From: Aphrophora alni
Lineage: Eukaryota; Arthropoda; Insecta; Hemiptera; Aphrophoridae
Length of the DNA: 64,000 nucleotides
Assembly (NCBI GenBank): GCA_963513935.1
Contig: OY740767.1
Coordinates: 155,626,431-155,690,430 of the forward strand
Reading direction: 5' to 3'
The translations under genes and the position numbers were made by a program. The notes below the pieces were generated by a model. The model was not told the DNA's origin. It saw only the letters and a program-made list of their open reading frames with translations, and searched no databases. Positions 23,893 through 34,551 of this stretch are shown here, in pieces (the first letter of the stretch is position 1; every line of letters starts with the position of its first letter).

Positions 23893-24060
23893 AAACCTTG
23901 AGCCTTCGAATTCACTGATAGTATCAGGTTCGGAATGAAACAAAAGTTGATCAAATGAAACCTGATTGAAAAGATGAAAGACAGAGATGTAACCCAAGAC
24001 TGCATGCAGCTGGGCCCTCGGGATTTCTAAGCCCATAGTCACCAAGTGAGCTTCTGAGAG
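23893..24060. repeat. SINE-like dispersed repeat copy
   Basis: CCTTCGAATTCACTGATAGT, then GTATCAGGTTCGGAATGAAA and GATGTAACCCAAGACTGCA match in order the copies at 48928 and 50456, with gaps. No protein and no recognised tRNA-like head. Confidence 0.5.
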
Positions 24061-25632
24061 TGAATGTGATGAAATAGATGTGTACTTAGGAGCACTGAAT
24101 TATAGATGGAAGGTACAACACATAGAGGTGGTAAAAACGAATGTGCAGTTTGATCCATTATTATTGTACATTATAAGTTCAATTATTATTAATTTATAGT
24201 TCATGTTTTATTCGTGAATGTTATATTCAATATGTAGACATAATAAAAATTTGAATTTCATGTAAGATATTTTATCAGTAGGCCTACTTTGTCAACTGTC
24301 ATTGGAGGAAAAAAGTAAACTCTTTAAAAAATTAATTTCTTAGATTTATTAGCTGTGCATAGAAGAGATATATATTTGACAAACAATGGGAATTAAGTCC
24401 TTACATGGGACTTGAGTCTACATGATCTATTAATCAGCGAATAACCAACTGCGCAAAAAATAATTGTTCCAGAAAAAAATAATACTGTAAATGGTAACAA
24501 GTTTCTAGACATAATATAATTAACCACCTAAAACAGATTCTGGTTTTACAAATATTTAATAATGATGGATTGTTCATATTGTTGATATGGTTTAATCGGA
24601 CGAATGCCATTGTTTGTAAAAATGAAAACAAAAACCCATGAATTTCAAGAGTATAAATCAACTTCTGTTACTTCTTATAAAAAAAAAAAAAATAAAAAAA
24701 ACAAAAAAAAAATTTTTAAAAACACATTTATTCCAAAGAGGGCCAGGATTCCAGTCTTGGTTTTGCCCCTCAGCTATGAAGCTTAAACTCTCATTATCGT
24801 GACATACCTAAAACATAATTAAAGTGAAAAACGTCAACATAACCTACGATGTGTCAAAATAACTAAGACTAAATACAAACATGATCAGTAAAAATATGAC
24901 TTATTACAACTACACTACACAAGGTACGGCTAACAACTAACAAACAGAGGTGCTGTGTGCTAACAGAGTGGTGACCTAACGATTTATCAGGGTGAACAAA
25001 CTCTTGCCCCCTCAAAAAAAAGTTTAAACACGTGACCTAGCCATAACCCCTACTGAAAACTTCTGTGAACAAATTTAAGCCTTATTTAAAAAATAGGGGA
25101 TTTTTTATTTTCAATTTTAATTAAATTTTTATATAAGAAAGCCATAATGACATTATTTGTATACTGATTTCGCTTTCTAGGGCTGTTTGATAGCTTTATA
25201 TGAGGCTTCAATTACTTTGCATTTATAAATGTTTTTTTCCTGACTGAATATTTTGTTTCCATTGTTACATGTTTATACAGACATGTTTTATTACATTATT
25301 TTGTGTTGAAATTTACAGTTGTGTATTTGTGAAAGTTTTTTGTAAATAATGGCTGGCGGAACCCAGCACAGTTTCATATGACATAAAATTATCATTTATG
25401 GATTGATTATGATAGAATTATTTCAGTAAGCTTGTCAGAAATATTGAATCTGACAAAAAGTTTCTTAAATATGAAGGAACTTGTTAACTAATTTATTTTT
25501 CAGATCTGGTAAACCCCTCAATAATGTACAAATTCAAAAAAAAAAAATTATAATGATTTTTAATGCAAGATAAATTTTGGGGAGTTTAAACCTACACATT
25601 TTATAGACTAGATTGTATCTGATTATACAAAC
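24061..25632. other. Intron between E7 and E8, nothing recognised
   Basis: AT-rich, with an A tract near 24680-24710. No exon or element end was found. Confidence 0.5.
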
Positions 25633-25815
25633 CTTCATAAAGCATTGGAATGCCTTTCTCAAAATACATGAGTGCGGGGATCTTCTCAATGCCGTACTCT
25701 TTTGCTTCCTCAGGATTATCAATCTTTACAAACACTACACCCAACGCATCACATTCATCATCAATGTTCTCAAGCTCCTGTAATACTCGTTGGCATTTGC
25801 GATCGTTGTTGTCAT
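25633..25815 (-). CDS. Exon E7 (B type), thioredoxin-like half-domain with one residual Cys
   Basis: 61 codons between acceptor TGTGCAG and an unusual donor, GTTTGT, the weakest match to consensus among the 14 exons. The former active site reads Y-D-N-N-D-R-K-C-Q-R-V-L, so only the second cysteine position is occupied. Downstream are L-E-N-I-D-D-E-C-D, G-V-V-F-V-K-I-D, A-K-E-Y-G-I, K-I-P-A-L-M-Y-F and M-L-Y-E-G. A single cysteine could form a mixed or inter-module disulfide but not a normal redox pair. The weak donor could make inclusion of this cassette regulated, which is speculative. Confidence 0.86.
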
Positions 25816-27375
25816 CTGCACAAAACAGTAACATTTGAACCAATCATATCTAAACTTATAATCGTACAAATAAGTACTCATTACAAAAATTAATATCAAC
25901 ACTTACTTTATCACAAAAATCTCTTAGTAAAGTTTGACCTGGAAAACTTTACAACTGTATAGAGAAAATTATGTGATAGGTTAAATTTCAATGGCGACTT
26001 TTGTTTTTGCGGATAAATCCATTTTGAGGTCCCCTGAGTGTAAAAAGTGATTTTTGAATCGATTGTCTGTTATCTGTCAGTCTATCTGTTGTAGGTCATC
26101 TGTCCATTGCTTTACAGCCCAATCAAGTGGACAGATTTAAAAAAAAAATTGGTATTTAGGATAGTTTGGCCACATCTCAGGACTTTTTTAACTTACAATA
26201 AAATTGGAGTAACTGTTGTACAAAATAAAACACAAAATTTCCCAAAATGGGCTCTAACAATTTTGATCAATTGTTGAACCTGCTAAGAATCCAAACAAAA
26301 GTATTCATTTCCATCTTTCCAAAAATGCTGGTTTGTACGTTTTCAGTAAAAAAAAAAAACGGGGAAAATTATCAATGGAGACTGTTATAAAAGACAATTT
26401 ATCCAAATCGACTCTAATGATTTCATTCAAATTTTAATGAAATATGAATATTAATGACACAAACTTTATACCAAATTGCAAGTACAAATATATTACGGTT
26501 CAGGAGTAATTGATAAAAACTAAAATTAACCTTGACTGCTCTTATTAAAAGCTTGATTTTAATCAAACAAGATTTACTCTGAGGAAGCAAAGCAAGTTTA
26601 GCTCCCTATTTAAATATATAAATATTTTTATGTTGAGATTTTTGTGGATACATCTATTTTGAGCCTTCTCGAGTTCAAACAGAAGTTTATTACAAAATGT
26701 AAGCAAAAGAAAACACTTAAATTGGAGTTTCTCCAAATAAACTAACTCTAAGGAGATTTATTCCAAACAAAGAGCTCAAATCCCCTATTGTACCCTATAA
26801 GGTTTAAAACAAAATCTAACGGTTACTACATTTTCAAAAAATATTTTAAATACAATTGTTATCTCTTTTTTCAACTTTTGATGATTGTTAAAATAATTAT
26901 TTAAATGTTCTTCATGTAGTGATATTGAATTACATGCATATAACACCTATAGGAGATATGATTTCCTTGGACAACAGTACAGGTCGATGAATTTTGAAAA
27001 ATTGTGATATGTAGCCAAGTCTGTTTTATGAATAAACTTTTTAAAGAGTTAAAGGAACCAATGGAAAATAATTAAAGGAGTTACTCAAAGTCAATACATT
27101 TTACTTGATGGAGGGGTTTCTTGATTTTACACTAGAAAAATATTGAAATTGTTTTGACTTTAAATTGTAAGTATCTGTGTAAGTTTAAAATTAAGATTTG
27201 GTGTTGTTCATTATTTTAAATTTTATTGATTATAGTTTCTAAGCGACAGTTCCCATACAATTTGTGTATTTCCTGTAATCATACAAACTGTAAGTAACTG
27301 AGAAAAAACAACATCCCGATCTCAACTGGATACTAAGCTATATTGATTGTACTATACACAGTGTGATTCACTTAC
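25816..27375. other. Intron between E6 and E7, diverged repeat sequence
   Basis: The phrase ATTTTGAGGTCCCCTGAGTG near 26021 recurs in diverged form near 57108 (GTTTTGAGGTCCCCTTAATC), each followed by an A-rich tract and a TCTGTCTGTC-like stretch. Otherwise AT-rich and featureless. Confidence 0.45.
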
Positions 27376-27507
27376 AAAAAAGCACAGCAAGATTTTTCCC
27401 TTCTTTGACCAGTCGGTCGAGCATTTCGTCCGTCACATCTTCGATCTCGTCTTTCTCCAGCTGATCTACCAACCACTCCAAGATCTCGTCTTCATTTTCT
27501 ACATCAC
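27376..27507 (-). CDS. Exon E6 (A type), thioredoxin fold linker exon
   Basis: A 44-codon exon between acceptor CTTTAG and donor GTAAGT. It reads G-D-V-E-N-E-D-E-I-L-E-W-L-V-D-Q, which closes the E5 fold. It continues E-I-E-D-V-T-D-E-M-L-D-R-L-V, the first strand and helix of the next fold, and ends N-L-A-V-L-F. It is richer in G and C than the surrounding intron, as expected for conserved coding sequence. It has no internal ATG-led frame of useful length and was found by comparison with the other A exons. Confidence 0.86.
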
Positions 27508-27593
27508 CTAAAGGAAATCACATTGAAGAAAATAGTAAGTGTTTCACAAACTGAGGTCTTGGCAATTTAATTTTAAATACATTTTTGCATTAA

Positions 27594-28212
27594 CCCATTG
27601 AGGTTCTAGTATGGAACAGTTCTGTACTAGCAACAATATTCATATAAAATCTACTAATAAATAGTTATGTAGCGTCTTCTTTATACAAAAAGTTTTATTA
27701 CAATCTCAAAAGATAGCACTAATAAGTAGTTTCTACATTTCTATACATATGCCTTTTATTTTTGGAACATATATTTGTGTATGTGTGTTGGTAAGACTGT
27801 TTAAATTTTTGTTTTATTTCAACTGATCCATGCCTTCTCATGTGTTTACCATGTACCTAATGAACATGGTGGACAATGATTTATACAGTAGTGAAATCGA
27901 CCGGCTTACTGATGATGGTTTTATTGTAAATGATAGTGATACTGATTTTGATGATGTGATAGTAAAAATGACTTTATAAATAGTGATGAAAGTAAAAAAC
28001 GTTTCTGTGAAATTTAGAAGAAATTCATAGTGTTCAAACAGGTGCTGGTGGGTCTATGCTAGAGAATAAGGAATGTTTGGCATTACATGATTAAAAAGAT
28101 TAAATTAACTATTAGAATATGCCAAAAGCTTGGAAATGGAATTAAAGTGAATGGATTTTAATTATACTTTGTATTTTTAATATTATAAACAAAAACATTA
28201 ACTCTGAATGGG
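27594..28212. mobile_element. TTAA-flanked piggyBac-like non-autonomous element
   Basis: TTAA stands at 27590-27593 and 28213-28216, and the ends are CCCATTGAGG and the complement of CCCATTCAGA, so short inverted repeats beginning CCCATT are flanked by TTAA as in piggyBac elements. Inside, about 27868-27955 on the plus strand encodes an acidic stretch (L-T-D-D-G-F-I-V-N-D-S-D-T-D-F-D-D), reminiscent of the N-terminal acidic region of piggyBac transposases; stops follow. Most of the transposase gene is absent. Confidence 0.6.
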
Positions 28213-28436
28213 TTAAACGATAATTTAAATTACACTTTAAATGAGCAACAAAGAGAATCAATTACACACCCTGAAGAATTGAGGCTTCCTAACATGCACG
28301 TTAATCCATGACAGTGTCCATATATCTTTTTGGCAAAAATTGTAGCCAAACTGTTTTATATAAAATTAGGTTGGTATGAATGTACAACATTTAAGCCAAT
28401 ATACAGAAAAAATAGAAAGGTTTTGAATACACTTAC

Positions 28437-28619
28437 CATCGTAAACATTTGGGATCTGTTTTTCAAAATAAACTATGGCAGGTACATCATCAATGCCAAA
28501 TGACTTGGCTGCATGGGGGTCGTCAATTTTGACAAACTGGATCCCTTGTTTGTCGCAGTCGTCGTCAATTTTCTCCAGCTCGCCAAGAACCTGCATCGAA
28601 TCCTCATCATCGTTATCAT
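28437..28619 (-). CDS. Exon E5 (B type), thioredoxin-like half-domain without CxxC
   Basis: 61 codons, acceptor TTCCAG, donor GTAAGT. The stretch where E1 and E3 have CxxC reads Y-D-N-D-D-E-D-S-M-Q-V-L, highly acidic with no cysteine. The fold is otherwise complete: G-E-L-E-K-I-D-D-D-C-D, then G-I-Q-F-V-K-I-D-D, A-K-S-F-G-I, the proline turn D-V-P-A-I-V-Y-F, and N-V-Y-D-G at the end. The cysteine in D-D-D-C-D is shared with E7 and E9 but not with the other B exons. This module cannot act as a dithiol oxidoreductase; the acidity would suit cation binding, which is inference. Confidence 0.86.
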
Positions 28620-28924
28620 CTGGAATAGATATAATATTAGTGTCACACTAAATATTGAACAGACTTTCTCACAAAACAGGATTGGGGGGGTCAAAATTTT
28701 GTTCACAAAATTATAAATGAGAATGGGATTATAATTATCGGATTTAAGCGATGATATAAGACCTAAAAAAAATTTAAAATATGTTAAAGTTGAATAACAT
28801 AACTTTTTTAGCAAGTATACCTAAAAATCTTTTGTTTTTGTAAATTTTTAAATAATTAAACTTGCAACAAAGCTAATTAGTTCAAAATTGATTTTTACTC
28901 TACATATAAATTTTTCGTATAAGA

Positions 28925-29475
28925 GAATAGTTCCGTATCCTGTTGTAGTAAATAACCAAATAATACCACATGCTATAGAAGTCAAATATCTGGGAATGAC
29001 AGATGCAAGACTCAGCTGGAAGGTACATGAGAAGGGAAAAAAGAATAGCTTGGTATAAAATATAGAAAATTGTACTGGTTACTTGGACATAATTCTGAAC
29101 TTTCAGTGGAAATTAAGATATTGATATACAAGCAGATACTTAAGCCTATCTGGACATATGGTATCCAGTTGTGGGGATGCACAAAGAAATCTAACATAAC
29201 CATAATACAAAACTTCAAGAGTAAGGTGTTGCACGGAATAGTGAATGCACCATGGTATGTGAGGAATAAAGATATGCATTATGACCTGCATATCCATTAT
29301 GTTGTGGATGAAATAAAGAAGAACACAGTTAAACACAATGAGCATCTCCTCAGACATGAGAGCACCGAAATGGGAGCAGTGCTTCAATCAACCGACAATG
29401 TGTGTCGCCTTAAAAGAACTAAACCATATGGACTGTTTTGTTTTAGTAATGTTAAGAAAATTATTTTTTAATAAT
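28925..29475 (+). pseudogene. Jockey-like LINE fragment (RT C-terminal region)
   Basis: The first piece (from 28934) reads V-V-V-N-N-Q-I-I-P-H-A-I-E-V-K-Y-L-G-M, then R-L-S-W-K. After a shift, from 29070, come Y-W-L-L-G, K-I-L-I-Y-K-Q-I-L-K-P-I-W-T-Y-G-I-Q-L-W-G, and V-N-A-P-W-Y-V-R-N. These are hallmarks of Jockey-clade elements downstream of the RT catalytic box. It ends in K-R-T-K-P-Y-G-L. Frameshifted and truncated at both ends. Confidence 0.8.
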
Positions 29476-29665
29476 TATCCAACTCATGTTTGTAATTTGC
29501 TAGTAAAATCATTAGTCGATCTGTAGATTGGTTTTGATAAATAATAATTTTTATAAATTACAAACGCTAATAATATATAATATAATATAATATAAACAAT
29601 TTAGCCAGCAACCTCCAAACCTTACTTTGGGCCCCACCTTGGAAGGTAATTTAACTTAATACCCT

Positions 29666-29935
29666 TCATAAATTAACTATAATCAATAACTTCATACACC
29701 TAAGAATAAAATTATTGTGGGAAAAGAAGACATCAATATACTCAGCCTGCGGCCCTGCCAATATATGAGCATTTCTATACAAAACAAAACCGTTTATCCC
29801 CGCCTCACTTGTAGAATAATGAGGTTTTAGAAATGATTCAGAGATTCTAATAATATCGACACCACATTGCAAAATTTTTCCAATTTCCTCAAAATGAGCA
29901 AGTATAGATTCCACATTAATATGGATGATATAGTT
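29666..29935 (-). pseudogene. LINE endonuclease-domain fragment
   Basis: The minus-strand frame reads S-I-L-A-H-F-E-E-I, V-D-I-I-R-I-S-E-S-F-L-K-P, and I-N-G-F-V-L-Y-R-N. This resembles the start of the apurinic-type endonuclease of Jockey/CR1-like LINEs (usually I-x-x-S-E-T/S-x-L-x-P). It ends after about 80 codons. It points the opposite way to the Jockey-like fragment just to its left, so it comes from another copy or an inverted one. Confidence 0.6.
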
Positions 29936-30109
29936 AATTACCTTAGAGGTTGTCCTCAGTCTGTATTATAGTTATGGCTACAGCGCTGTTTCACCGAACA
30001 CTGTCGGCTTTGTCAGGCCCGCATTAACACATAAACACGTAACACAACACAACACTAACACATATAAAATCAGAGTATGACTCGTCGTACATAAATAATA
30101 AAATTGTTT

Positions 30110-31795
30110 GTGGCCGTATTATAAGTGGGTTCCAGAGTATGACTCGTCGTAAGCTGTTTAATAAGATGATCTCTTGGTCAAGCCATGTTGACGCTGTCTA
30201 CAACAAAGTGTTTTCCTAGCTGAGACACTACAGGATGCTCATTCCCACTAAGATGAGAGCTCTGCTTGTTAAGTCAATACTTTTTTCCTATATTTGATTA
30301 TGGATGTGTTGTTTACAGTGACTTGACAGCAGAGTTAGCATTAAAACTTCAGCAAGCTCAAAATGCTTGTAATAGTTTATTTTCCCAATAGGTTTTGGTC
30401 AACGTGTTACTTCTTTTTATAATCAACTAAAATAGCTCAAGCTTGGATCTCGAAGAGACTGTTAGGAATAGGTTAATGTTAAGTTAATTATTCAATTTGT
30501 AAATTATGTTAGGAAGAACTAATATTAACAAAGCTCAGAATGAACCAACTATTGCGAAAGAATTGAAAAAGTGTTGAAATGCTTGACTTGCAACAAAAGT
30601 AGAGCATCAGAAGCCACGATACATATATAAGCGGTCAGCATGATTTGGAGGAGGTCTTTGGTCTTTTGGAGCTTTGGAAGATACACGGCTGTGTCACTAG
30701 CCGTGGTGCAGGAACTCTACTCCGGGAAATTTATTAGCCCAGGAAATCAACTCTACACCAGTAAGCAAGCATTTCTATATTTATAAAATCACCAATAAAT
30801 TAATAATTTCATTTATTAGAGAGTAACAATAGTTGGAATACTTTTGGGCTTAGTGAAATGATATTTAGTTTGAATATTGTTCATTTAATTAAATTCTTAT
30901 CATTGTATTGCTTATTTAAAAGTATCCTATTAAATTCCTATTATTGTATTGTTTATTTAAAGTGTCGTATTATATTCTTATTTTTGTTGTATAGTATTTA
31001 AAGTATTGAATATAGTATTGAAGTATTAGAGTGTTTAAAATGTCACCCAAGTCTCATAAGCAGCAATAAAAATTAATTAGTATACTGAACCACTGATTGC
31101 AAAGAACCCAAACCTAATAAGACCTTGATTTGTTAACCATATTATATAAGTTTTAAAAATGTATTCCTCAACATATTTCTCTAATGATTTCAATTTCATG
31201 TCTGTTGTACGCAGTGTCAAATCGCACTCCTCTTCCAAGCTCATCCAAGTTCCCCCTTCATCGAACAGCTATTTTCAATCAATCTTTTACAATTACTGGT
31301 TGTAGATTGTGAAATTCGATGATTGCTCAAATTGAGAAAGTTTCTTGTTTGTCAAAATTAAAATTGATTGTTAGTGGACACCTATTGTCCAAATAGATGT
31401 AGGGTGTGCGTTTGTTTGTAATGTTTTTGCCTGATTTATATTTTCATTCAGGGGACCGAGGTCGGAGGTTGATTTGGGTTTTTTGTGTGTTATAATTGAA
31501 ATGTAAATATCAAGTATTATTTTCCTTAAAGGTTCATATTGTGCTGAGATTTGAGAATATTATTGTTTATTTATTCTTTTTATGTATCATTTGTCATAAT
31601 GATGTATACTTTCCATGGTATATACAGTATGTATGTAATGTTTATTTGTGTTCTACTGTTTATTTTGTTTAATCATAAAATGTTGAGAGCATGCTATATT
31701 AATAAATGTATCTTGTTGACAGGTAAACAGAAGAAGGGGCTTTATAAACTCTACTGCGCCCAAATAAAGGTGACATGTCTATCTATCTATCTAAA
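30110..31795 (+). pseudogene. Degenerate LINE with RT C-terminal region and (TATC)n tail
   Basis: Pieces on the plus strand read W-S-S-H-V-D-A-V-Y-N-K-V-F (then a stop) L-R-H-Y-R-M-L-I-P, then after a shift D-Y-G-C-V-V-Y-S-D-L-T-A-E-L. Further on, L-H-R-T-A-I-F-N-Q-S-F-T-I-T-G-C-R-L-W matches the conserved block near the C terminus. The coding part ends near 31380 and the 3' untranslated part ends in repeated ATCT near 31780-31793, a typical LINE microsatellite tail. Several stops and frameshifts make it inactive. An 18-base phrase, AGAGTATGACTCGTCGTA, is repeated at about 30072 and 30132. Confidence 0.65.
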
Positions 31796-32197
31796 TGCAA
31801 GGTCGAAACTTTAAACCTGAGAAGTTTTTTTTGTACTCTGTTAGGAATTATTTTGATTTGTTTTTAAAAATTCTCAAATGCAGTTAATTGGTGCACAACC
31901 TCCCTCTATATTGTGGGTCCAGGTGTTATGCTATTATACATAATCCTAGCAACCTTCAACTCTCTACGATGAAATATTATTGATCAAAAATTATCATTTG
32001 AGACCCCGAACTCCCTAAATAAAAAATCCAGAGATCAAATTTAAAGTGTTAGTTAATTTTCATTACTGTTGAGACCGATGGTTCTTGGTGGAATTCCATG
32101 TTTAGAGATAATAAAACACAATTATTTATTTTGTATATCCACTTATAATTAGTCTAGCCGACCAATGGTTTCGCCTGTTTAACCTAACCTAACCTAA

Positions 32198-32200
<3 letters not shown>

Positions 32201-32227
<27 letters not shown>
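32201..32227. repeat. Poly-T run of 27
   Basis: An uninterrupted T run directly after the CCTAA units inside the fold-back. On the minus strand it is a poly-A tract joined to AGGTT repeats. Confidence 0.95.
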
Positions 32228-32228
<1 letters not shown>

Positions 32229-32245
32229 TTTGTATAACTCCATAC

Positions 32246-32286
32246 AGCCTCGTCAATGCCTTAACAGGCGAAACCATTGGTCGGCT
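32246..32286 (+). ncRNA. Hammerhead-like motif with altered core
   Basis: AGCC and GGCT can form stem I. GCCT/AGGC with loop TAAC forms stem II, followed by GAAACC, then GGTC, where a hammerhead would cleave after GTC. The box that should read CTGATGA is TCGTCAAT, so the catalytic core is altered. It may be a decayed hammerhead or a coincidence. Confidence 0.3.
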
Positions 32287-32482
32287 AGACTAATTATAAG
32301 TGGATATACAAAATAAATAATTGTGTTAGTTAATGCTTCATAATGTTGAAAATGTTTACCCCATTTTTAAATATTACACCATCATTTATTTTTAGGTATT
32401 TTTTACAATTATTTAAAAAATATGTTTTGTATTGCTCATCCTTCCATCTAGGTATTTTATAATTTGAGGGACTAATACTTAC

Positions 32483-32626
32483 AGAAGAGGACGACCAGGT
32501 TATCGATAGAACCAATTAGGGTCTCGAGAGTTTTCGCTGTAACATCTTCGATGACGTCTTCCTCATCACCAGTGGATTTGTTTTGCACTAACCATTCAAG
32601 CACATCTTCTTCCCTTGTTAATTCAC
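32483..32626 (-). CDS. Exon E4 (A type), thioredoxin fold linker exon
   Basis: A 48-codon exon, the longest A type here, with acceptor TTTTAG and donor GTAAGT. The first codon is completed by E3 and reads Ser, giving S-E-L-T-R-E-E-D-V-L-E-W-L in place of the usual G-D-L start. An acidic linker with G-D-E-E-D-V-I-E-D-V follows, then T-A-K-T-L-E-T-L-I-G, then the closing strand N-L-V-V-L-F. The extra residues fall in the linker between two folds. Splice sites and frame are clean. Confidence 0.85.
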
Positions 32627-32627
32627 C

Positions 32628-34106
32628 TAAAACAAAAATGATATTTTAAGTCATTTCATGTCCATCAATTCACTTTTATAATAAAATTATATAATATTAA
32701 TCTGTTTGACAAATTCTTTATAAAAAACATACTTCTATTCTAGAATAGATTCAAAGTGCGAGTGTAGGATGGGAATAATAAATGCTGGAATATTTGTAGA
32801 AAATAAAAAATGTCATCTATAGTATTTAAATTAAATTAAAGATCAAGTTTAAATATGTTAGGAATAATTGTTAAGAATAGTTGTTAGATATTCTAAGTCC
32901 TAAGACAATACACAGACAGCAGCCTATTATTGTGAAGTGTTGCAATAGCTGACTTTAGACAAAATACCTAGTTCACTTTCCTGGCAAGTTCTATATTATT
33001 TTGGAGTATTATGTCAGAAAGTATATGATCTGAATTTTTCCTGTGGAAACAAATGAGTATGGGAGGTGAAAGATCCTTTCATGCTATTGCATAATTTCTT
33101 ATAGACCATAAGTCACTAATAGTCAGTGATTGAGGGAATGTCGAATATTTTTTCTCTGAAATAAGGTTACTTGCAGTGGCATTTTTAACTTGGAGAATAG
33201 CCAAAAATTACAATCAGTCAGAGAGAGTAGGGATCCTTATGTACCACAGTGATGCTATGTATGAATTAGAAATGACGAATGAAATGGTGTAGACTCATAA
33301 TCCAGTTTCCAAATTTTCATTGCTCACAGATTAAGTCTCTCGCATTGTAAAGTTTCATAAAGATGACAGAGGACCAGGTAGGCCTTGTGGTGTATCTCCA
33401 CGATGAGTAATTTTTATGTTGCTGCACAAATGTTACATTTTTTTTTTTTCTTGGGCTATATCGATAAAAACAATTCATCATCATGTTCAGGAAGTTGAGG
33501 TGACTCTCCACGAACTTGCAAGTAACATAAACGGTTAAACAATATCTTAATTTGTTTGATGCCAATGGCATCATAGCTGAAAACTTGCTAAGCCTTCATA
33601 GTGGTTTTCACTTTTGTTCACATCTTTCTTTTTTTCACCACATACTTTGTGGTAGACAAAAATAGTTCACACGAAAGACCTATCAATGTTTTGACAAACC
33701 GTTTTAAAAAATTACTAAACAAACAACTTAAAGTCACAATTTGGAGTGAAAACAGGATGAAAATCAGTTCAGCCGTTTGAGCTTTAGAGACAACACATAC
33801 ACCTTTTAAGAGATATGTTTATGAAAAAATATACTTTTTTTTAATTACCCTATAAACATTGAAAAGAAAACAAAATATATCATGTTAGCATTGTGTTATG
33901 CAAAATCCAAACAAACAAAATTGTGTAAGATTTATGTCTAAAACTGGGACAAGAATCCAAACCTTTACAATGTGGTACCTGTACCAATTTACAAAAAAAC
34001 TAATCTAAATATTGTCACAATTTGTATAATAGTTTTAAAAAGTCTCTATGATAACCACAAAATTCTTATAAGATATTCAAATAGAATATTTTTTTACAAT
34101 ATAAAT
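32628..34106. other. Intron between E3 and E4, left part, nothing recognised
   Basis: AT-rich with a T tract at 33437. No exon or element boundary was seen before the TTAA element at 34111. Confidence 0.5.
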
Positions 34107-34110
34107 TTAA

Positions 34111-34547
34111 CACGTTCGCTACCAGCTGCCGCATATATGCGGCAGCCGGGTCACTCCCACAGCCCACGAAAAAATTCATGAACTTCCCTGTAGACTGGTC
34201 CTAATGGTTATGACCGTCGCCACAGACCACGAATAAAATTTGTTCAAAATTAGTATGTCCAGTGACGTCAGCGATAGTCCTAGCTACAGACTAAGCGCCG
34301 CATATATGTGGCGGACTATCCTGTAGACCGTGCCTAAACGATCTAACCTTCAAAATAGACTGTTGCGAAGAAATTTTTCATTTAGTATCAAGAAATTACC
34401 GCCGCAGATCTGCGGCGGCAGTCTATTTTAATGAGCCCAGCCGCCGCAGATCTGCGGCGTTGGGCTAGGAGTAGGACACGCCCGCAGCAAAATTGCGGCG
34501 GCAGTCTGTGGTTACGATTTTTTTTAAACATTGTGGTAGCGAACGTG
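34111..34547. mobile_element. TTAA-flanked MITE with GC-rich internal palindromes
   Basis: TTAA flanks both sides (34107-34110 and 34548-34551). The 14-base terminal inverted repeats are CACGTTCGCTACCA and its complement. Inside are several perfect palindromes: CTGCCGCATATATGCGGCAG near the left end, GCCGCATATATGTGGCGG-type in the middle, and two copies of GCCGCAGATCTGCGGC. The element is strikingly GC-rich for this region and has no frame of note. TTAA preference suggests mobilisation by a piggyBac-type transposase. Confidence 0.88.
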
Positions 34548-34551
34548 TTAA

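Larger units (their letters stand above)
32115..32327. repeat. Fold-back sequence with two 65-base arms around CCTAA and poly-T
   Basis: The arm 32115-32179 is an exact reverse complement of 32263-32327 as far as I can read. Between them lie three to four CCTAA units (about 32181-32200), a run of 27 T, and 35 bases of other sequence. Read on the minus strand, the order is arm, short unique part, poly-A, (AGGTT)n, arm. Such an arrangement could arise by retrotransposition into a telomere-like repeat followed by inverted duplication. Confidence 0.85.

Noticed and set aside
25601..25893. Plus-strand frames opposite exon E7
   Set aside because: They are complements of a real exon, rich in Ser and His from the repeat coding strand, with no independent support.
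32181..32200. True telomere or internal telomeric array
   Set aside because: Only three to four CCTAA units are present, inside a fold-back and next to a poly-T, so this is at most telomere-like sequence.
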